A stretch of 64,000 nt of DNA, taken from NCBI RefSeq assembly GCF_029227915.1, contig NC_079879.1, forward strand, positions 3,100,001 through 3,164,000. The letters are read 5' to 3'. Shown here piece after piece: positions 1-10,824 of the stretch. The position numbers and the translations under genes were made by a program. Under the pieces are notes generated by a model. That model did not search any database. It was not told the origin of the DNA and saw only the letters and a list, made by a program, of their open reading frames with translations. Source of the stretch: Hydractinia symbiolongicarpus. Its lineage: Eukaryota > Cnidaria > Hydrozoa > Anthoathecata > Hydractiniidae. How positions within the stretch are numbered: position 1 is the first letter of the stretch; each line of letters starts with the position of its first letter.

Positions 1-380
1 GTCTTGCAAATCCTTCTAATGGTTGAAGAGGGAAGTGAATTATCTAGGTAGGTTTTTGTAGTCTAGTGTACACTTCGTTTGTTGACTGTAGCGAAGTTTT
101 TCAGGAGATAAACAATATTTTTATGAAGTTGGAATTAAGCCCAAGCATCTGTTCTAAATGATTGATACAAGAAGGACATAGTTCTGATATTCCATTTAGA
201 ATGGCGCATATTTTACTGAGTAAAATATTAAGTTGTTTACTGGTATGTGACGCTGCAGGTAGTAAAGGTGAACCTCCACATATCCGGAAACTTTGTAAGT
301 ATGCTTTATATTCTAGTACTGAGTATATTAAGGAAGCCAAATATTTGATTCGCAATAATAATACTTGCGTCTACGATTGA
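1..380 (+). CDS. Possible 3' exons of an unidentified gene
   Basis: I do not recognise this protein. An open segment at 1-47 ends at a GT donor (ctag|gtaggt). A segment from 92, after the acceptor gactgtag, continues in phase and reads into residues such as EVFQEINNIFMKLELS. That frame meets a TGA at 159-161, then stays open for 72 codons to a TGA at 378-380, with a coding-like composition (KGEPPHIRKLCKYALYSSTE). Either the gene really ends at 159, or the TGA is a mutation, an assembly error or a recoded codon, and the true end is 380. The 5' part would lie outside the window. Splicing is inferred from signals only. Confidence 0.3.
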
Positions 381-886
381 GGAACTTAAATTCCTTGTTC
401 TTTTAATCAAGCCCTCGATGTGGATACAAAAGTTTGGTGAACATTCTCACAAATAAGCGCACGTACCCAAAAGAACGCTGATAAAAAGAACAGGGCTGAG
501 TCTGGACGATATTTTAGAACTTTTATTATGTCACGGTCAATGTTCGGACTCATTATGTATTGCAAAACTTTTATGCCACCCTTTTTCTGTATTGTCGTTT
601 CACGGCTTGTTAGTATAATAGACAAATCTTTCTTTCCTTCTTTTCTTCCATTGTAAATTTATTTTTTTAAAGTCAGATTTACGATATTTTCAACTATTTT
701 CTTTTTTGTTTTAGCATTACGTATTTTAAAGAAGTTATTTTTAAGCAGCCATTATGACAGGTAGTTCTAGCTAATTTCGCGTTTTCTGATTTTGCGTTTT
801 CTGATTTGCATTCTGTTGCCATCTTTTGATATGCATTCTTTATTAAGTTTTTTGGAATATGTTTTTTGATTATAATTCCTTTTTAG

Positions 887-1690
887 TGAAATGATCAATT
901 CTATGCTCAAAAAATTTGCTGAAGATAACCTTCCAAACTATCAGGTTCGTCGCTTTCTAGATTCTTTTGTCCCCTGTGTGTATTATTAAATAACCAGGCG
1001 GTGTCCCTTGGATAAATCCACGGGGTCGCCCGCTCTTTATAATGTTCTATATGTTATAACCAAGTACTCCCCTTTTAAGTGTTTCTTCCAGAAGGTTAAA
1101 AGTTAAGGGTTTAATAGCTAAGTATGTGTGATATCCACCGATTCAATTGGAGTTAAAGATAGAGAATTTGGCGCTTTTAAGACGTTGACTCCAGAAAATT
1201 TCGTTCTGTAACTCTTCCTTTAAGAAATTTCATGTCGTATTTTTTCTAATGAGAAATGGCCCTTGTATTTTTTTATTTAGGGGTCAAAGGATCTTGATTA
1301 AGAGGAGGTCCCGAACAGGGGAGTCTTACATTGTGGGGAAACAAAAATTCTTTTGATAACCATATTTTTAACTGAATTAAAATGTCTTTGCAGAATGTCT
1401 GTGTCTACATCCCTTTCATCATCTGCCGCTGCTAGACAACTCAAAGTTTCCGCATCATCTTCACATTTCTATAATAGCGACCTTACGAAAAACGCACATG
1501 AGCAGATCAGGGTAAACCTCCAAAAAAAGTTGCTGTTTTCCCTTCGAATCGAAATGAATCTTTTGAGGTTGTGGGTAGAACGCTGAATATGTTAATGAAG
1601 TTATATCGCACAAAAATACTACTGATAAAAGGACACAGGGAAAGCGAATATAAATTCTTTCTAAGTTTTAAGTGTTCAACTGCCTGTTGA
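887..1690 (+). CDS. Possible exons of an unidentified gene, with apparent frame change
   Basis: Two short open segments are bounded by plausible splice sites. Segment 887-944 lies between ttcctttttag and cag|gttcgt and reads EMINSMLKKFAEDNLPNYQ. Segment 1394-1511 lies between ctttgcag and agg|gtaaac and opens with ATG at 1395 (MSVSTSLSSSAAARQLKV...). Directly after 1511 a different frame is open and coding-like (GKPPKKVAVFPSNRNESF...) to a TGA near 1690. This could be retained coding sequence after a one-base indel in a G run, or chance. No family was recognised. These segments may belong with the candidate exons at 1-380, but nothing proves it. Confidence 0.22.
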
Positions 1691-1699
1691 CAGTTTTTC

Positions 1700-2640
1700 T
1701 TTGTCAGTTTCGCAATTTTGCAGTTTTTAAAAAAAGCAAATTTTTTCGGGGTTTTTTCAGCGTCACTTTTGTTTAATTTTTTAATTTCGTAATGAATTTT
1801 GGGCTCGTTTTTCTTATAACCGATTTTTTATGAAATGTTATTGACAACGCTGTTGCAGATAGCCCTTGTTCTTGTTTCGTAATGCCCCTACCGCCGAACT
1901 GAGAGCTCTGCTCCTGTATGGTTGCCCTTGTTTGAGGTGGTAAGTTAATTGATCTTTGTAACACCCATTTCGACGCTGTTGTTACTAATGATTTATGTAT
2001 CGCCATTTAGTATCAAAATCGTCAAAGATATTGCAATATAATTTTTTTCCTATCGCGTAGGGATAGCGGTGTGTAAAAGAGGATCTTTTTATTATAATGT
2101 TTAACCGAAAAAGGCAGCCTTGTATGATACAATAAGCGTTCTTGCATTCTCTGTCAAGTGTGTTGCAATTAGTTATAAAGTTGATTTTTTTCTCTTTTAT
2201 TGGAAATTGCAAAAATGTTTCGCAAAAGAAAGCGATTTTCTCATGATGTATACACACATCCAGGAAATTATTTATACTTTTTGTTTAGGAAATATTGTTG
2301 AAATCGTTTGAAACAACTTGTGTTCTGTTACCACCTGACTTGACACGCAATTTTATCGACAGTCTACACTCACTGGTCGAAGCAGATGAGAAAAGACGAG
2401 GAGTAGGAGGGGACCAAAAATTACGGTAAACGATTCTGGTCAATAACTTCCTTAATGTTTTTTTACCTTTAAATGTTCAGTGATGGTACATTTGTGTCAT
2501 TTCTTTTGCAGGAATTCATTGCAAAAACTGACGTCTTTTGCAGCTGGAGAATTTTAAAATTATTTAAATATATATAAAAGTATTGTAAAGTTATGTATTG
2601 TATGAAATGTAAATTAAAATTGTTTTATGAAAGAAATCCA
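1700..2640. other. Intergenic, no supported gene
   Basis: AT-rich sequence. A 77-codon open frame on the minus strand (1773-2006) has a fairly ordinary amino-acid composition. It has no recognisable motif and no convincing splice context, so it is not called. Confidence 0.4.
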
Positions 2641-4689
2641 TCAATGTTTTAAATTAGACCATTCACCTGTCATCTTTTGCAATCGATTTCGATAATCCAG
2701 TAATTCTTGCCAATTATTTTTTCTTTTCATTAGATTAGTGTATTTTTCCATTTCTGTTGTAAACGCTCTCGTTTTTAGTTCATACCATTTCGGTTTGGGC
2801 CCTCGAGTTCTTTCTAGTTCTGCTTCGCATTTTAATTTGAATAGGTAAGCCTCTTCGAGTTTCAGCTTTTCATAACGTAGTCTACAAAGTTCTAATTCGT
2901 ACGGAGTACCTCGGTCAAGTTCTGCACCCAATTTATGTCGTATCGCATTTGCTTCTGCCCGACGAAATGAATTCAGACTGCTATCGTAGAAATCTGATTT
3001 GGCTTCGTAATCATCATAGCGTAGCTTTTCCTCAGCTATATCTTTTGTTCTAACCTTGTCTGCTGAAGAATAAGGTGATACGTCAACACGCGTTCTTCTG
3101 TGGATAGGATCTAAAAACCAATCTTCATATTCATCAGATTGATTTGATTCGTGGCGTAAAGAATGTCTTAAATTATTTTTATCATCTAATCTTTCTTGTA
3201 AGAGTTTTTTCTCTACCATGTCATTTTCTAACGCACTAAATGACAAGGCAATGTCTGGTCCGTTTAAATTTTTAGAAAATAGCTCAACACCTGATGCTGC
3301 AACAGTAGAATTTGGAGGGACATCAAAACTTCTTCTAAGTGGGTGTATTGTCTTTTCTGTGTTTGACAGGTATCTGGTATCTTTTATTCTAAATAAAGCC
3401 AAAAGTAAGTATGAAATAAACTATTTTCTTCAAATCAAGCACTCGTTTGGATCTGTTAATATTTAATTTCTGACTCTTTGAAAGAAATGGATGAATAAAT
3501 ATTGCAATTTGCCAACATATATGGGCTTGTTCACAGTGTACAGGTTTTCGGGGACCAAACAAGAAAACCACTTATAAAAACGCGCAGCTTTATAAAGCGT
3601 CCCTTTCAGATAATAGCCCTAGGGGGATACACCTTGCAAAACACAAATGAAATTGGCTTCGCCATGGAATATATTGTCGCTCTTAAAAAACAATTAATGA
3701 TTAATTAATTATACTCAATTCCAAATGCGTCATGATCATTAAATTTTAATCAAAGCTCTATACTTCAAACGCTGATTTTAATTCAAAATGCTTTGATTTT
3801 TCTGAGAAACGACTTGATGTTTCAGCAAGTCTTCCCGTAGTGTAAAGTTTCTTCGCTTGTTATATTATATCGCCTTTTTTGCAGAAATTGTTAAACCCCT
3901 GTGCTTCTTGTTTTATTTGAGAGGAACGAAAACAGCTTAGTGGTTATAACTCTCGTACTTTGTGCGGGAGACCGGGGTTCGATTTTCCTTGGCGGCGATT
4001 CAATATGGGCGAGTGAATTTTACCATAGCCCAAGCCATGTGAGGGAAATTTTGGAGAAATTGACACAATGTGTGGGCTGTTAGGTGTTGCATGGAGTGGT
4101 CTGGTGGACTGCGGACCCTGTGTACCTCAAAAATGAGCATTAAATACTCTAGGACTTCCTATCTAAGCCATGGCCCCTCCTGAAAATAATGGACAGGGTA
4201 TATCCCTCCATATTTATGAGGCTAGCCATGTAAAATATGCACATCTATCTATCTGCTGGTAACGCCCAAAACACCCCTCTCTAAAATCTTTAAAAATAAC
4301 GTAAATTAAACATACTACTTTTTACATCATACGAAAAGATATACTTTAACTGCAAAAACTTTAGCAAATTTTGCTCAAATCCGAGAAAGTTTATGTTTTA
4401 AACCAGCACCCAATCCACGTGACTAGGTAGCTATTAGCTCCCCTTCTAAATATTGATACTTGTGTGGAAAAAGCCTGTGATTTTAAATAAACTTTTCCCT
4501 GTCACAAATAACAGCATAATATTTAGATTCCTACCTTAGCCCTTCTTTAGAACCATTAACAAGAACTCCACTGGAAACACTACTTCTTGACATTGATTTC
4601 TTTGTTGACGGCAAATCCGCTTCTCTTCCAGACAGTTTCTTCACATCACCGGCGCTCTTACTTCGCATATGCTTATTTTTACGAGCCAT
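2641..4689 (-). CDS. Unidentified coiled-coil protein, two exons
   Basis: Exon 1 is 4689-4535 and starts MARKNKHMRSKSAGDVKK. Exon 2 is 3388-2641 and ends at a TAA-type stop after the residues EWSNLKH. The donor (CTAAG|GTAGGA) and acceptor (GCTTTATTTAG|A) join in phase, giving about 300 residues. The first 50 residues are basic and serine-rich. The middle is charged (EDWFLDPIHRRTR). The C-terminal 120 residues are rich in E, K, L and R and look like coiled coil (ELCRLRYEKLKLEEAYLFKL), with conserved-looking aromatic positions (GPKPKWYELKTRAF). I see no signal peptide or membrane segment. A cytoskeletal or ciliary role would be a guess. A translation starting at an ATG near 3402 inside the intron is also possible, but it ignores the good acceptor. 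Confidence 0.6.
3926..4256 (+). repeat. tRNA-derived SINE, longer copy
   Basis: The head resembles a tRNA gene with an A-box-like TTAGTGGTTATAACTC and a B box GGTTCGATT at about 3976-3984. A conserved body follows (agccatgtgagggaaatt), and the element ends in a short ATCT microsatellite (about 4239-4252). A second, shorter copy with the same head and body is at about 40083. The element lies in the intron of the 2641-4689 gene. SINE identity rests on the tRNA-like promoter plus the second copy. Confidence 0.65.
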
Positions 4690-5630
4690 GCTACTAATAA
4701 ACATTCTAAGATAGCTTTTTAATGTACTAAATCGAATGCTGTCTTAAAGTATTCCGAAACTAGCTATCTATATCAATCAAATTTTGTTTATGTTTCCTGG
4801 GCTGCCATTTTGGAAACTAAGAGTAGTCTCTCTCTCGTGAAGAACAAAATAAAGTAAAAACGAGGCTAGCGCAAAGGGGAGCCTTTCCCTATCGAGTATA
4901 TTTTCCCCTTAGAAATTTGAGCTGTCCGCAGTCATCAGAGCAGCACCACGGCTAACATGGAGCAACAACGTCACAGATTACAAACACTACTGGAGTTTTG
5001 TTGGAGTTCTGATTTTTGTGTAATTTTTCATGCTATGCTATGCAATAAGCGAAAATTTACGTTTTATGTCATTTGCACACATTCTTGTAGCTAGCAACGT
5101 AAAAAAGCAAAAGCGCGTGTGAAATGGCTATATTATTATTAGCTATAGCTAGCTAGGTACACAGATTTTTTGAAAGCACAAGATCCAAAATAAACTGAAT
5201 TTACCTATTGTTAATTTTAATTTGCTCCTGTTTTTCACATTATTCAAAGGAATAAGCATGTATAGAATTAATTTCATTGTTTACAATTTCAGCGGTATAG
5301 CTCTCTGTCTCCTGCTGAGCTCCTTGACTTTGGCACTTGCATGGCAGGGAAAAAGGTGGGGGTGCTTAGGGGAAGCAAAGGTATTATCAGTCAATTTTTT
5401 TCACACAAAGCCATTTGTAGGTCTTTAAACAACAATAATAGTTTGTAACCTCAATACCTCTCTTCACAATATCCTAGCATATTTTTTCCTGCAACGCAAA
5501 TCCCAGAGCCAAGGAGCTTCCAGCTAAGAAGTAAACAAATGACGTCACGCTGGAATCCATACATGTTTAATGTACTTCACAAAAAATCAAAACATGTACA
5601 GAAGATTGTCTATTACTAAATAAAATAAGA
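4690..5630. other. Intergenic with a weak inverted repeat
   Basis: No supported gene. Segments around 5300-5345 and 5490-5535 resemble each other in inverted orientation (gagctccttgactttggca against the complement of agccaaggagctt), which suggests the ends of a small transposon relic. An open reading across 5292-5355 looks exon-like but falls inside this repeat. Confidence 0.35.
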
Positions 5631-6330
5631 TGTAAGATAAGATAATTTTATTAATTAAAAATAGCTGTACAGTTCGAACAATTAAATAAATTGGTAATTT
5701 GAAGAGAAAAAAAACAAACTATTTTTGAAGGGAGACCTTGGCTAATAGCAAAAGCTAAGACGAGGATAAGGCCACCCTTGGACGAGTACAATAGACGGCA
5801 CAGGACGCGCAAAACGGCACAGACATACATAATCACCAGATAAACGAACCGTGTGAGAACAAAAGGAAAATTTGTTACAAATTAATAAGAGGCAATAAAA
5901 TACTTCTTTAGATCACTTTTAAGACCAAAGTAATCTATGGAAACAAATTTTTTAGTCATTGATGTCTGTATCTTATTGCAGGATTTATTGGTGTTATCTC
6001 TAATAGAATTTTTACCAAAACAAATGGTATTGATGGTAGATTGATCAAGTCAGCCTTTTCTGCACAAGTGCTCTGGGCATGGTTGAACTCAACTGCAAAA
6101 GTATTCTGGATAGTAGCAGGCATTTTATCATGAAAGAGACAATATCATTGAATTTGAGGATTTCAAGATTGCCATAGATGATACTAGATGATGCTCTTTG
6201 AGATTCAAAAGTCATTAGTCTGATAGCAAAATTTTTGTGAAACAGCAATACAATTACTGACATTGTCCTATAAAGACAATGCTTTTTTATAGTGATTTTT
6301 TCATTGAAAACTCCTTTTCTTTTCTGCAAA
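5630..6330 (-). mobile_element. Decayed 3' end of a non-LTR retrotransposon
   Basis: On the minus strand, broken frames read like the C-terminal region after the reverse transcriptase of CR1/jockey-type LINEs. One frame at 6329-6045 contains RTMSVIVLLFHKNFAIRLM and SSSIIYGNLEILKFNDIVS. A second between about 6010 and 5880 contains NSIRDNTNKSCNKIQTS and SIDYFGLKSDLKKYF. The low-coordinate end has an ATCTTATCTTACATCTTAT-like simple repeat, a typical LINE tail. No reverse transcriptase core is left. Class assignment is by resemblance only. Confidence 0.45.
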
Positions 6331-7560
6331 TAATAGACTAAGTACCTCCAATTCTTAAAAGATTAACAAAACAACCTTTTATGGGCAGACAGCCTCTTTA
6401 TCAGAATATGATACAATTAAAAATAAAAGGCTTCCTAAACATAAAAAAGGTACAACTACTGAAGTTGTTGATCTACCAGTGTATTATACTGTTAAATGAA
6501 CAAGTAATTCTACACAAAAGGTCTTCTAACTTATATAACAAAGTTCAGATTTGGTCTCACATGTCTGGAATCCCTGGTTGTTACATATAGATTTTTTTTG
6601 GTTATCAATATTTTATATTTGACTGAGATAGGGTGACTATCAACAAAATAAGGGAAGAAAATATTGTCGCTAACCTTTTAACCCTGGATCCAGGAAAATT
6701 CCATTTTACTGGTCCTGAAACTGAGTATCATAAATAAAAAATAATAAATCACAAATAATAGACAAAAGCAATTGGTAAAAATTTAATTGGCTTTAATTTA
6801 ATTAATAACATGAAGCTAAATAAAATTAAATGATCACGAGGCATGATTTGAAATTTAAGTATGATCAACCCTCTTACTCTAGGTTTAAGCCTATGACGTA
6901 AAACTTTACTCAGCTTAAAATTAGAACTTTTTTAAGTCGGCAATAAAACTGGCGACATAGATACATTTCAACTGATTTGCGTCTGCATTGCGTCAGCAAT
7001 ATTTTTTTGTAGTAAAATTTTTCAACTGGTAATAACTTTTGTCATTCGCTTTTTATTAGGGCTAGACCTCTCATAAATTTGATGCATTGATCTCCTGAGA
7101 CGATGAAAAGTGGGAATGGAGTACAAGTCGTATTGACATACCTTCCTACCTTTCGTTAGGTAAATTGTTCACTGCCAACTGGATTTTTATGTTTCGAGAT
7201 AAACTCATTAGGTTAGGGTATCATTAGGTTGTATATCGCAGTCGGCAGTGACATGCTTCAAAAATGCTTTTCACTGACACAGTTTAACATGAAGCAAAAA
7301 TGTACAGGAGACTCAATTGTTAGAGTCTTCTCAGAATATCTCTCCTATCAATTAATTTGAAATTTGCTATATTTCAATTGTAAGTGAGACTTTTACCGTT
7401 TTTCCATGTTAAATGCAAAAAAATTTTTTATCTCAAAAAAGAACATAGGAATACGAATAGGATTTCTTTTTTGACAGAAAAATCTTCTATTTTAAAGACA
7501 ATCTCCTGAAATGGATGTAAACAATCTAAAGATTTCCAAATCAACATGCAGATCTTAACT
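6331..7560. other. Intergenic, nothing supported
   Basis: AT-rich DNA with short open frames only. I see no splice-bounded coding segment, RNA gene or clear repeat. Confidence 0.4.
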
Positions 7561-7915
7561 TATGGGGTCCTTAGCAAAAAATCAAGAGGCCTGGTACAGG
7601 CAAACGAGTGTCATTTTAATAAAAAATGCTAATCAATTTACCATTATATTATCTATGCATTAAAGTTTGAATGCACATCTCTTATCAGGTCTAAAATTAC
7701 TGATGAAACAACGTGTCAACATTTGCTATTACTTAAATATAACATCATAACTTATACAGACATTATTTGTACAGATAATTTATACATCTCAATTTATTTA
7801 AATGTGAATATCTTGAGAACGAAAAGAGCTTAATGAAATATTTTAAAAAAATTGTTAACCAACTTTTTAAGCTCTATAAATCCAATATCATTTTATACCT
7901 TGGCTTCCCTTTAAG
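7561..7915 (+). repeat. Dispersed repeat, copy 1 (uninterrupted)
   Basis: This segment matches 62693-63633 along its length: the tatggggtc...agcaaaaaa start, agaggcctgg, the gtttgaatgcacat block, tgctattactta/tgctactacttg, tcttgagaa.gaaaa, and the tataccttggcttcc/tatacctcgagttcc end. The second copy carries a roughly 600-bp insertion in the middle. No coding capacity. It is probably a non-autonomous transposon or a low-copy genomic repeat. Confidence 0.6.
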
Positions 7916-8320
7916 AAAAAAATCTGAGAATAGCCAATGTGACTATATATCATTGTGCTCATTAACAAGATTTTGGGAAGACATTTTTAGAGAACTTATT
8001 TTTGCAATTCACTAAAAATTAAAAATGTAGTCATCAGAAAAAATATGTTTGATAGTTTTTGGACAGAGATTCTGCAAAAATAAGCTAAGAATTTCTTTTG
8101 TAACCCTTATAGCTACAGTTGAAATAAATTTTGTTGCCTCATTTCACCTGAGCATGTATATAAGGGTTTACATCACATAGTTGTCACGATTTTGTTTGTT
8201 ATACAATGTTTCAATTGTGGAATTTTAATTGTTTTGCATGTTTAGAAGGTGGTGTATATTTTGGAATTTTGTGAAAGCTTTTGGCATATTCGTATTGTTT
8301 TTTGTAGATCTTAAAAAAGA

Positions 8321-9700
8321 ATGGGACTTGCTTTGGTGAAGAATGTCAAAGCAGCAGACAATGCACAAAGTTTTGTCTTCCTGAATGATGATGTGAATGT
8401 TGATAAAGATGGAGGTGATGATGATTTGATAGATTTACAAGTTCCTGCTCGTGTTAAAAACATACACATTGATGGGTTATCAGTAACGAAAAATGAATTA
8501 GTAACTAAACAACTGGAAAGATTATTTGACTGTAAAACCTTTGACAGTGTCATGACAGAATCTCATTTGTGTAAACTCAAGCTAGAGCGACTAGGTATTT
8601 TTCGTGGAATTGAAGTGTTTATCGATGTAGCAGATAGTAAGAAGAATGGCGAATTTGATGTGTATTACTTTGTTAAAGAGTCGAGGCGTCTCAGTGCAAA
8701 CGCTGGCACCCACGTGGGCCATAATGAGGGCAGCATGTCAATGGGTGGAAGAGTTAATAACATTCGTGGGTTAGGTGAAACGTTAAAAGCTAACGCCACA
8801 TTTGGTACTAGTGTTTCTTCATCGTATGAATTTTCTTTCTCCAAACCCTTGCTGCATGACCCTGACAAAAAATTCTCTATCCGAGCTTTAAAGTCGCTCA
8901 CTGACTATGTGCAGTCACAATATAAAGAAGACGCTAAAGGTCTTGTGTTAGATTTTACACTTCCAAGTCCTTTTGGAGTCCATACCCTAGCATGGGACTA
9001 CATCTGGAGAGAGAATATTATCAACCCATCTGCACCCTTTGACATTCGAGAACACGCTGGAAACATGTTGAAGTCAGCAATTAGGCATTCTTTTGTCAGT
9101 GACGGACGTGACGACTGGATTTTTCCGTCGGATGGGCATTTGCTAAAACACAATATAGAATACAGTGGCGTTGGTGGTAACGTCAAAGGATGGAAAACAG
9201 ATATTGAACTCCAGTTGAATAAAGAATTGTTTTCAGACATTATCCTAGCTGCAGCAGTGAACACTGGTGTATCACGCTCTCTTACCAACGAACCTTTAGC
9301 AATCAATGATAGATATTTTGTAGGAGGGCCGCTTTCTGTGCGCGGTTTTGCAATGAAGGGTATTGGAAATCATTCGCTACAAGCTTCGATGGGCGGGGAA
9401 GTGTTTTGGGCGTCTGGTTTACATTTATATACGCCATTACCGTTTAGACCAGGTCGAGGAGGATTTGGCGATTTATTTCGAATGCATTTCTTCGCAAACG
9501 CTGGTAACTTGTCAAACACTGCAAATTTAGATATGAATGAGTTTATAAAAAGACCGAGGTATTCCTACGGTTTGGGACTTATGTTCATGCTTGGTGGTAT
9601 GGCCAGGCTGGAAGTAAATTATTGCATTCCAAGGAATGCGCAACCTGGGGATATCATCAATGAAGGTTGGCAAATTGGCGTAGGGTTAAACTTTCTTTAA
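8321..9700 (+). CDS. SAMM50: Sorting and assembly machinery component SAM50 homologue
   Basis: This 459-residue Omp85-family protein is close to the roughly 470 residues of animal SAMM50. The family inserts beta-barrel proteins (porin, TOM40) into the mitochondrial outer membrane and contacts the MICOS complex. Residues about 45-125 form the single POTRA domain (RVKNIHIDGLSVTKNEL). The rest is the 16-strand barrel, with the family motif GGPLSVRGF near residue 340 and the well-conserved segment LHLYTPLPFRPGRGGFG near 375. It ends in LNFL, and an aromatic or hydrophobic C-terminal strand is usual here. The start is the first in-frame ATG, just after a likely 3' splice site (tttttgtag at about 8308), so a 5'-UTR intron is likely. 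The coding frame itself is uninterrupted, which is unusual beside the intron-rich genes of this window. Confidence 0.95.
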   Translation: MGLALVKNVKAADNAQSFVFLNDDVNVDKDGGDDDLIDLQVPARVKNIHIDGLSVTKNELVTKQLERLFDCKTFDSVMTESHLCKLKLERLGIFRGIEVFIDVADSKKNGEFDVYYFVKESRRLSANAGTHVGHNEGSMSMGGRVNNIRGLGETLKANATFGTSVSSSYEFSFSKPLLHDPDKKFSIRALKSLTDYVQSQYKEDAKGLVLDFTLPSPFGVHTLAWDYIWRENIINPSAPFDIREHAGNMLKSAIRHSFVSDGRDDWIFPSDGHLLKHNIEYSGVGGNVKGWKTDIELQLNKELFSDIILAAAVNTGVSRSLTNEPLAINDRYFVGGPLSVRGFAMKGIGNHSLQASMGGEVFWASGLHLYTPLPFRPGRGGFGDLFRMHFFANAGNLSNTANLDMNEFIKRPRYSYGLGLMFMLGGMARLEVNYCIPRNAQPGDIINEGWQIGVGLNFL

Positions 9701-10824
9701 CTTTTTAAGCTGACATCAGACGAAATGTATTGTTTGTCATATAATAGCAGTATATATAATATTATCAACAAAAATAGCTGTAAAATTATTTTTGTTAAAG
9801 CTAATTAAATAATCCTTTTAAAACTTTCTTTTTTTCTATCCTTTTAAAATTAACGTTACACAATTAAACATGCCGGCTATAAATTCAAAAGGTGCTAAAA
9901 CTTAGGCTGTAAAATAAACATCTCTGTTGTCTCGAACTTTGTCAACTCAGAGTGAGTGAGTTTTAAATGGTTGACGAAGCATTAATGTCTACTAAGGCGT
10001 AAATTCACAATTGTTTGACCCTACCCGTACTTTGTTTATGGATTTTTAATAACACAAATAATATTTTCTTTCGACGACATTGTGCCCAGCTGCAGAAGCG
10101 TGATGAAACATCTTGAGCAGTGCGAAAGTGACAAAATGGACCTTTCGCATCGTACGTGTTCTTTTGCCGTCTTTAACTTGAACCTAGATTGTCCTAAAAA
10201 TGTTTTTTGCAATCTCGTCTGTTTTATTGTATTTTGGTGTTGTCGCTATTTTTTCTTCTTTTTATCAAATTATACCATGATTCAGCATGGAGTTTCTTTC
10301 CTTTAATTTGGTGGGTAGATAAATTTGCACATTTAGATTCAATTCACGAAATTGAATACCCTTAAAATATTCTTTAAGATTGCATTCGCGAAAATTAATT
10401 TCTATGAAAAGAAATTACAAAAAGACAAACAGTAAAATTTTAACCCCTGAACAAAATGAAAGCAAAATTCCAATCATACGGGTTCTTTGCAGTTTTTTTT
10501 TTTGTATCAAAGTAACCCTATCAGATCAACTAAATTCGGCGCAATACGCTATATATTTTCTTGAATTACAGAAGCAACAAATACTCATGCTTTGAAATTA
10601 TTATTCCGCTCGAACTTTCTCCAGCTGTATTTGTTTTCTTTCTAAACTGTGAAACCATGTTTGTATTTGCAGTCTACGCCACTCATTTTCAGTATAATTA
10701 TATTCGGCATGATAAAGGCGTTCTGTTGAATCGAACAACTGTTTATTCACTCGAAAACCTGAAATATCGATTACAAATAAATGGCTTAAGTACTTTTAAT
10801 CCTTCGCAGAGATAAGAAAAAAAC
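9701..10824. other. Intergenic between SAMM50 and GGH
   Basis: The SAMM50 3' UTR and the GGH promoter must lie here. Several 70-85 codon open frames are present, but none has a domain or convincing splice boundaries. Confidence 0.4.

Noticed and set aside
1773-2006. 77-codon minus-strand frame
   Set aside because: No motif, splice context or related copy was found.
3926-3990. Functional tRNA gene
   Set aside because: The acceptor and anticodon stems do not pair. The A and B boxes belong to a SINE head that is repeated elsewhere.
5292-5355. Exon-like frame RYSSLSPAELLDFGTCMAGKK with acceptor and donor
   Set aside because: The same segment forms one arm of an inverted repeat with 5490-5535, so it is more likely a transposon relic. 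No partner exon joins in phase.
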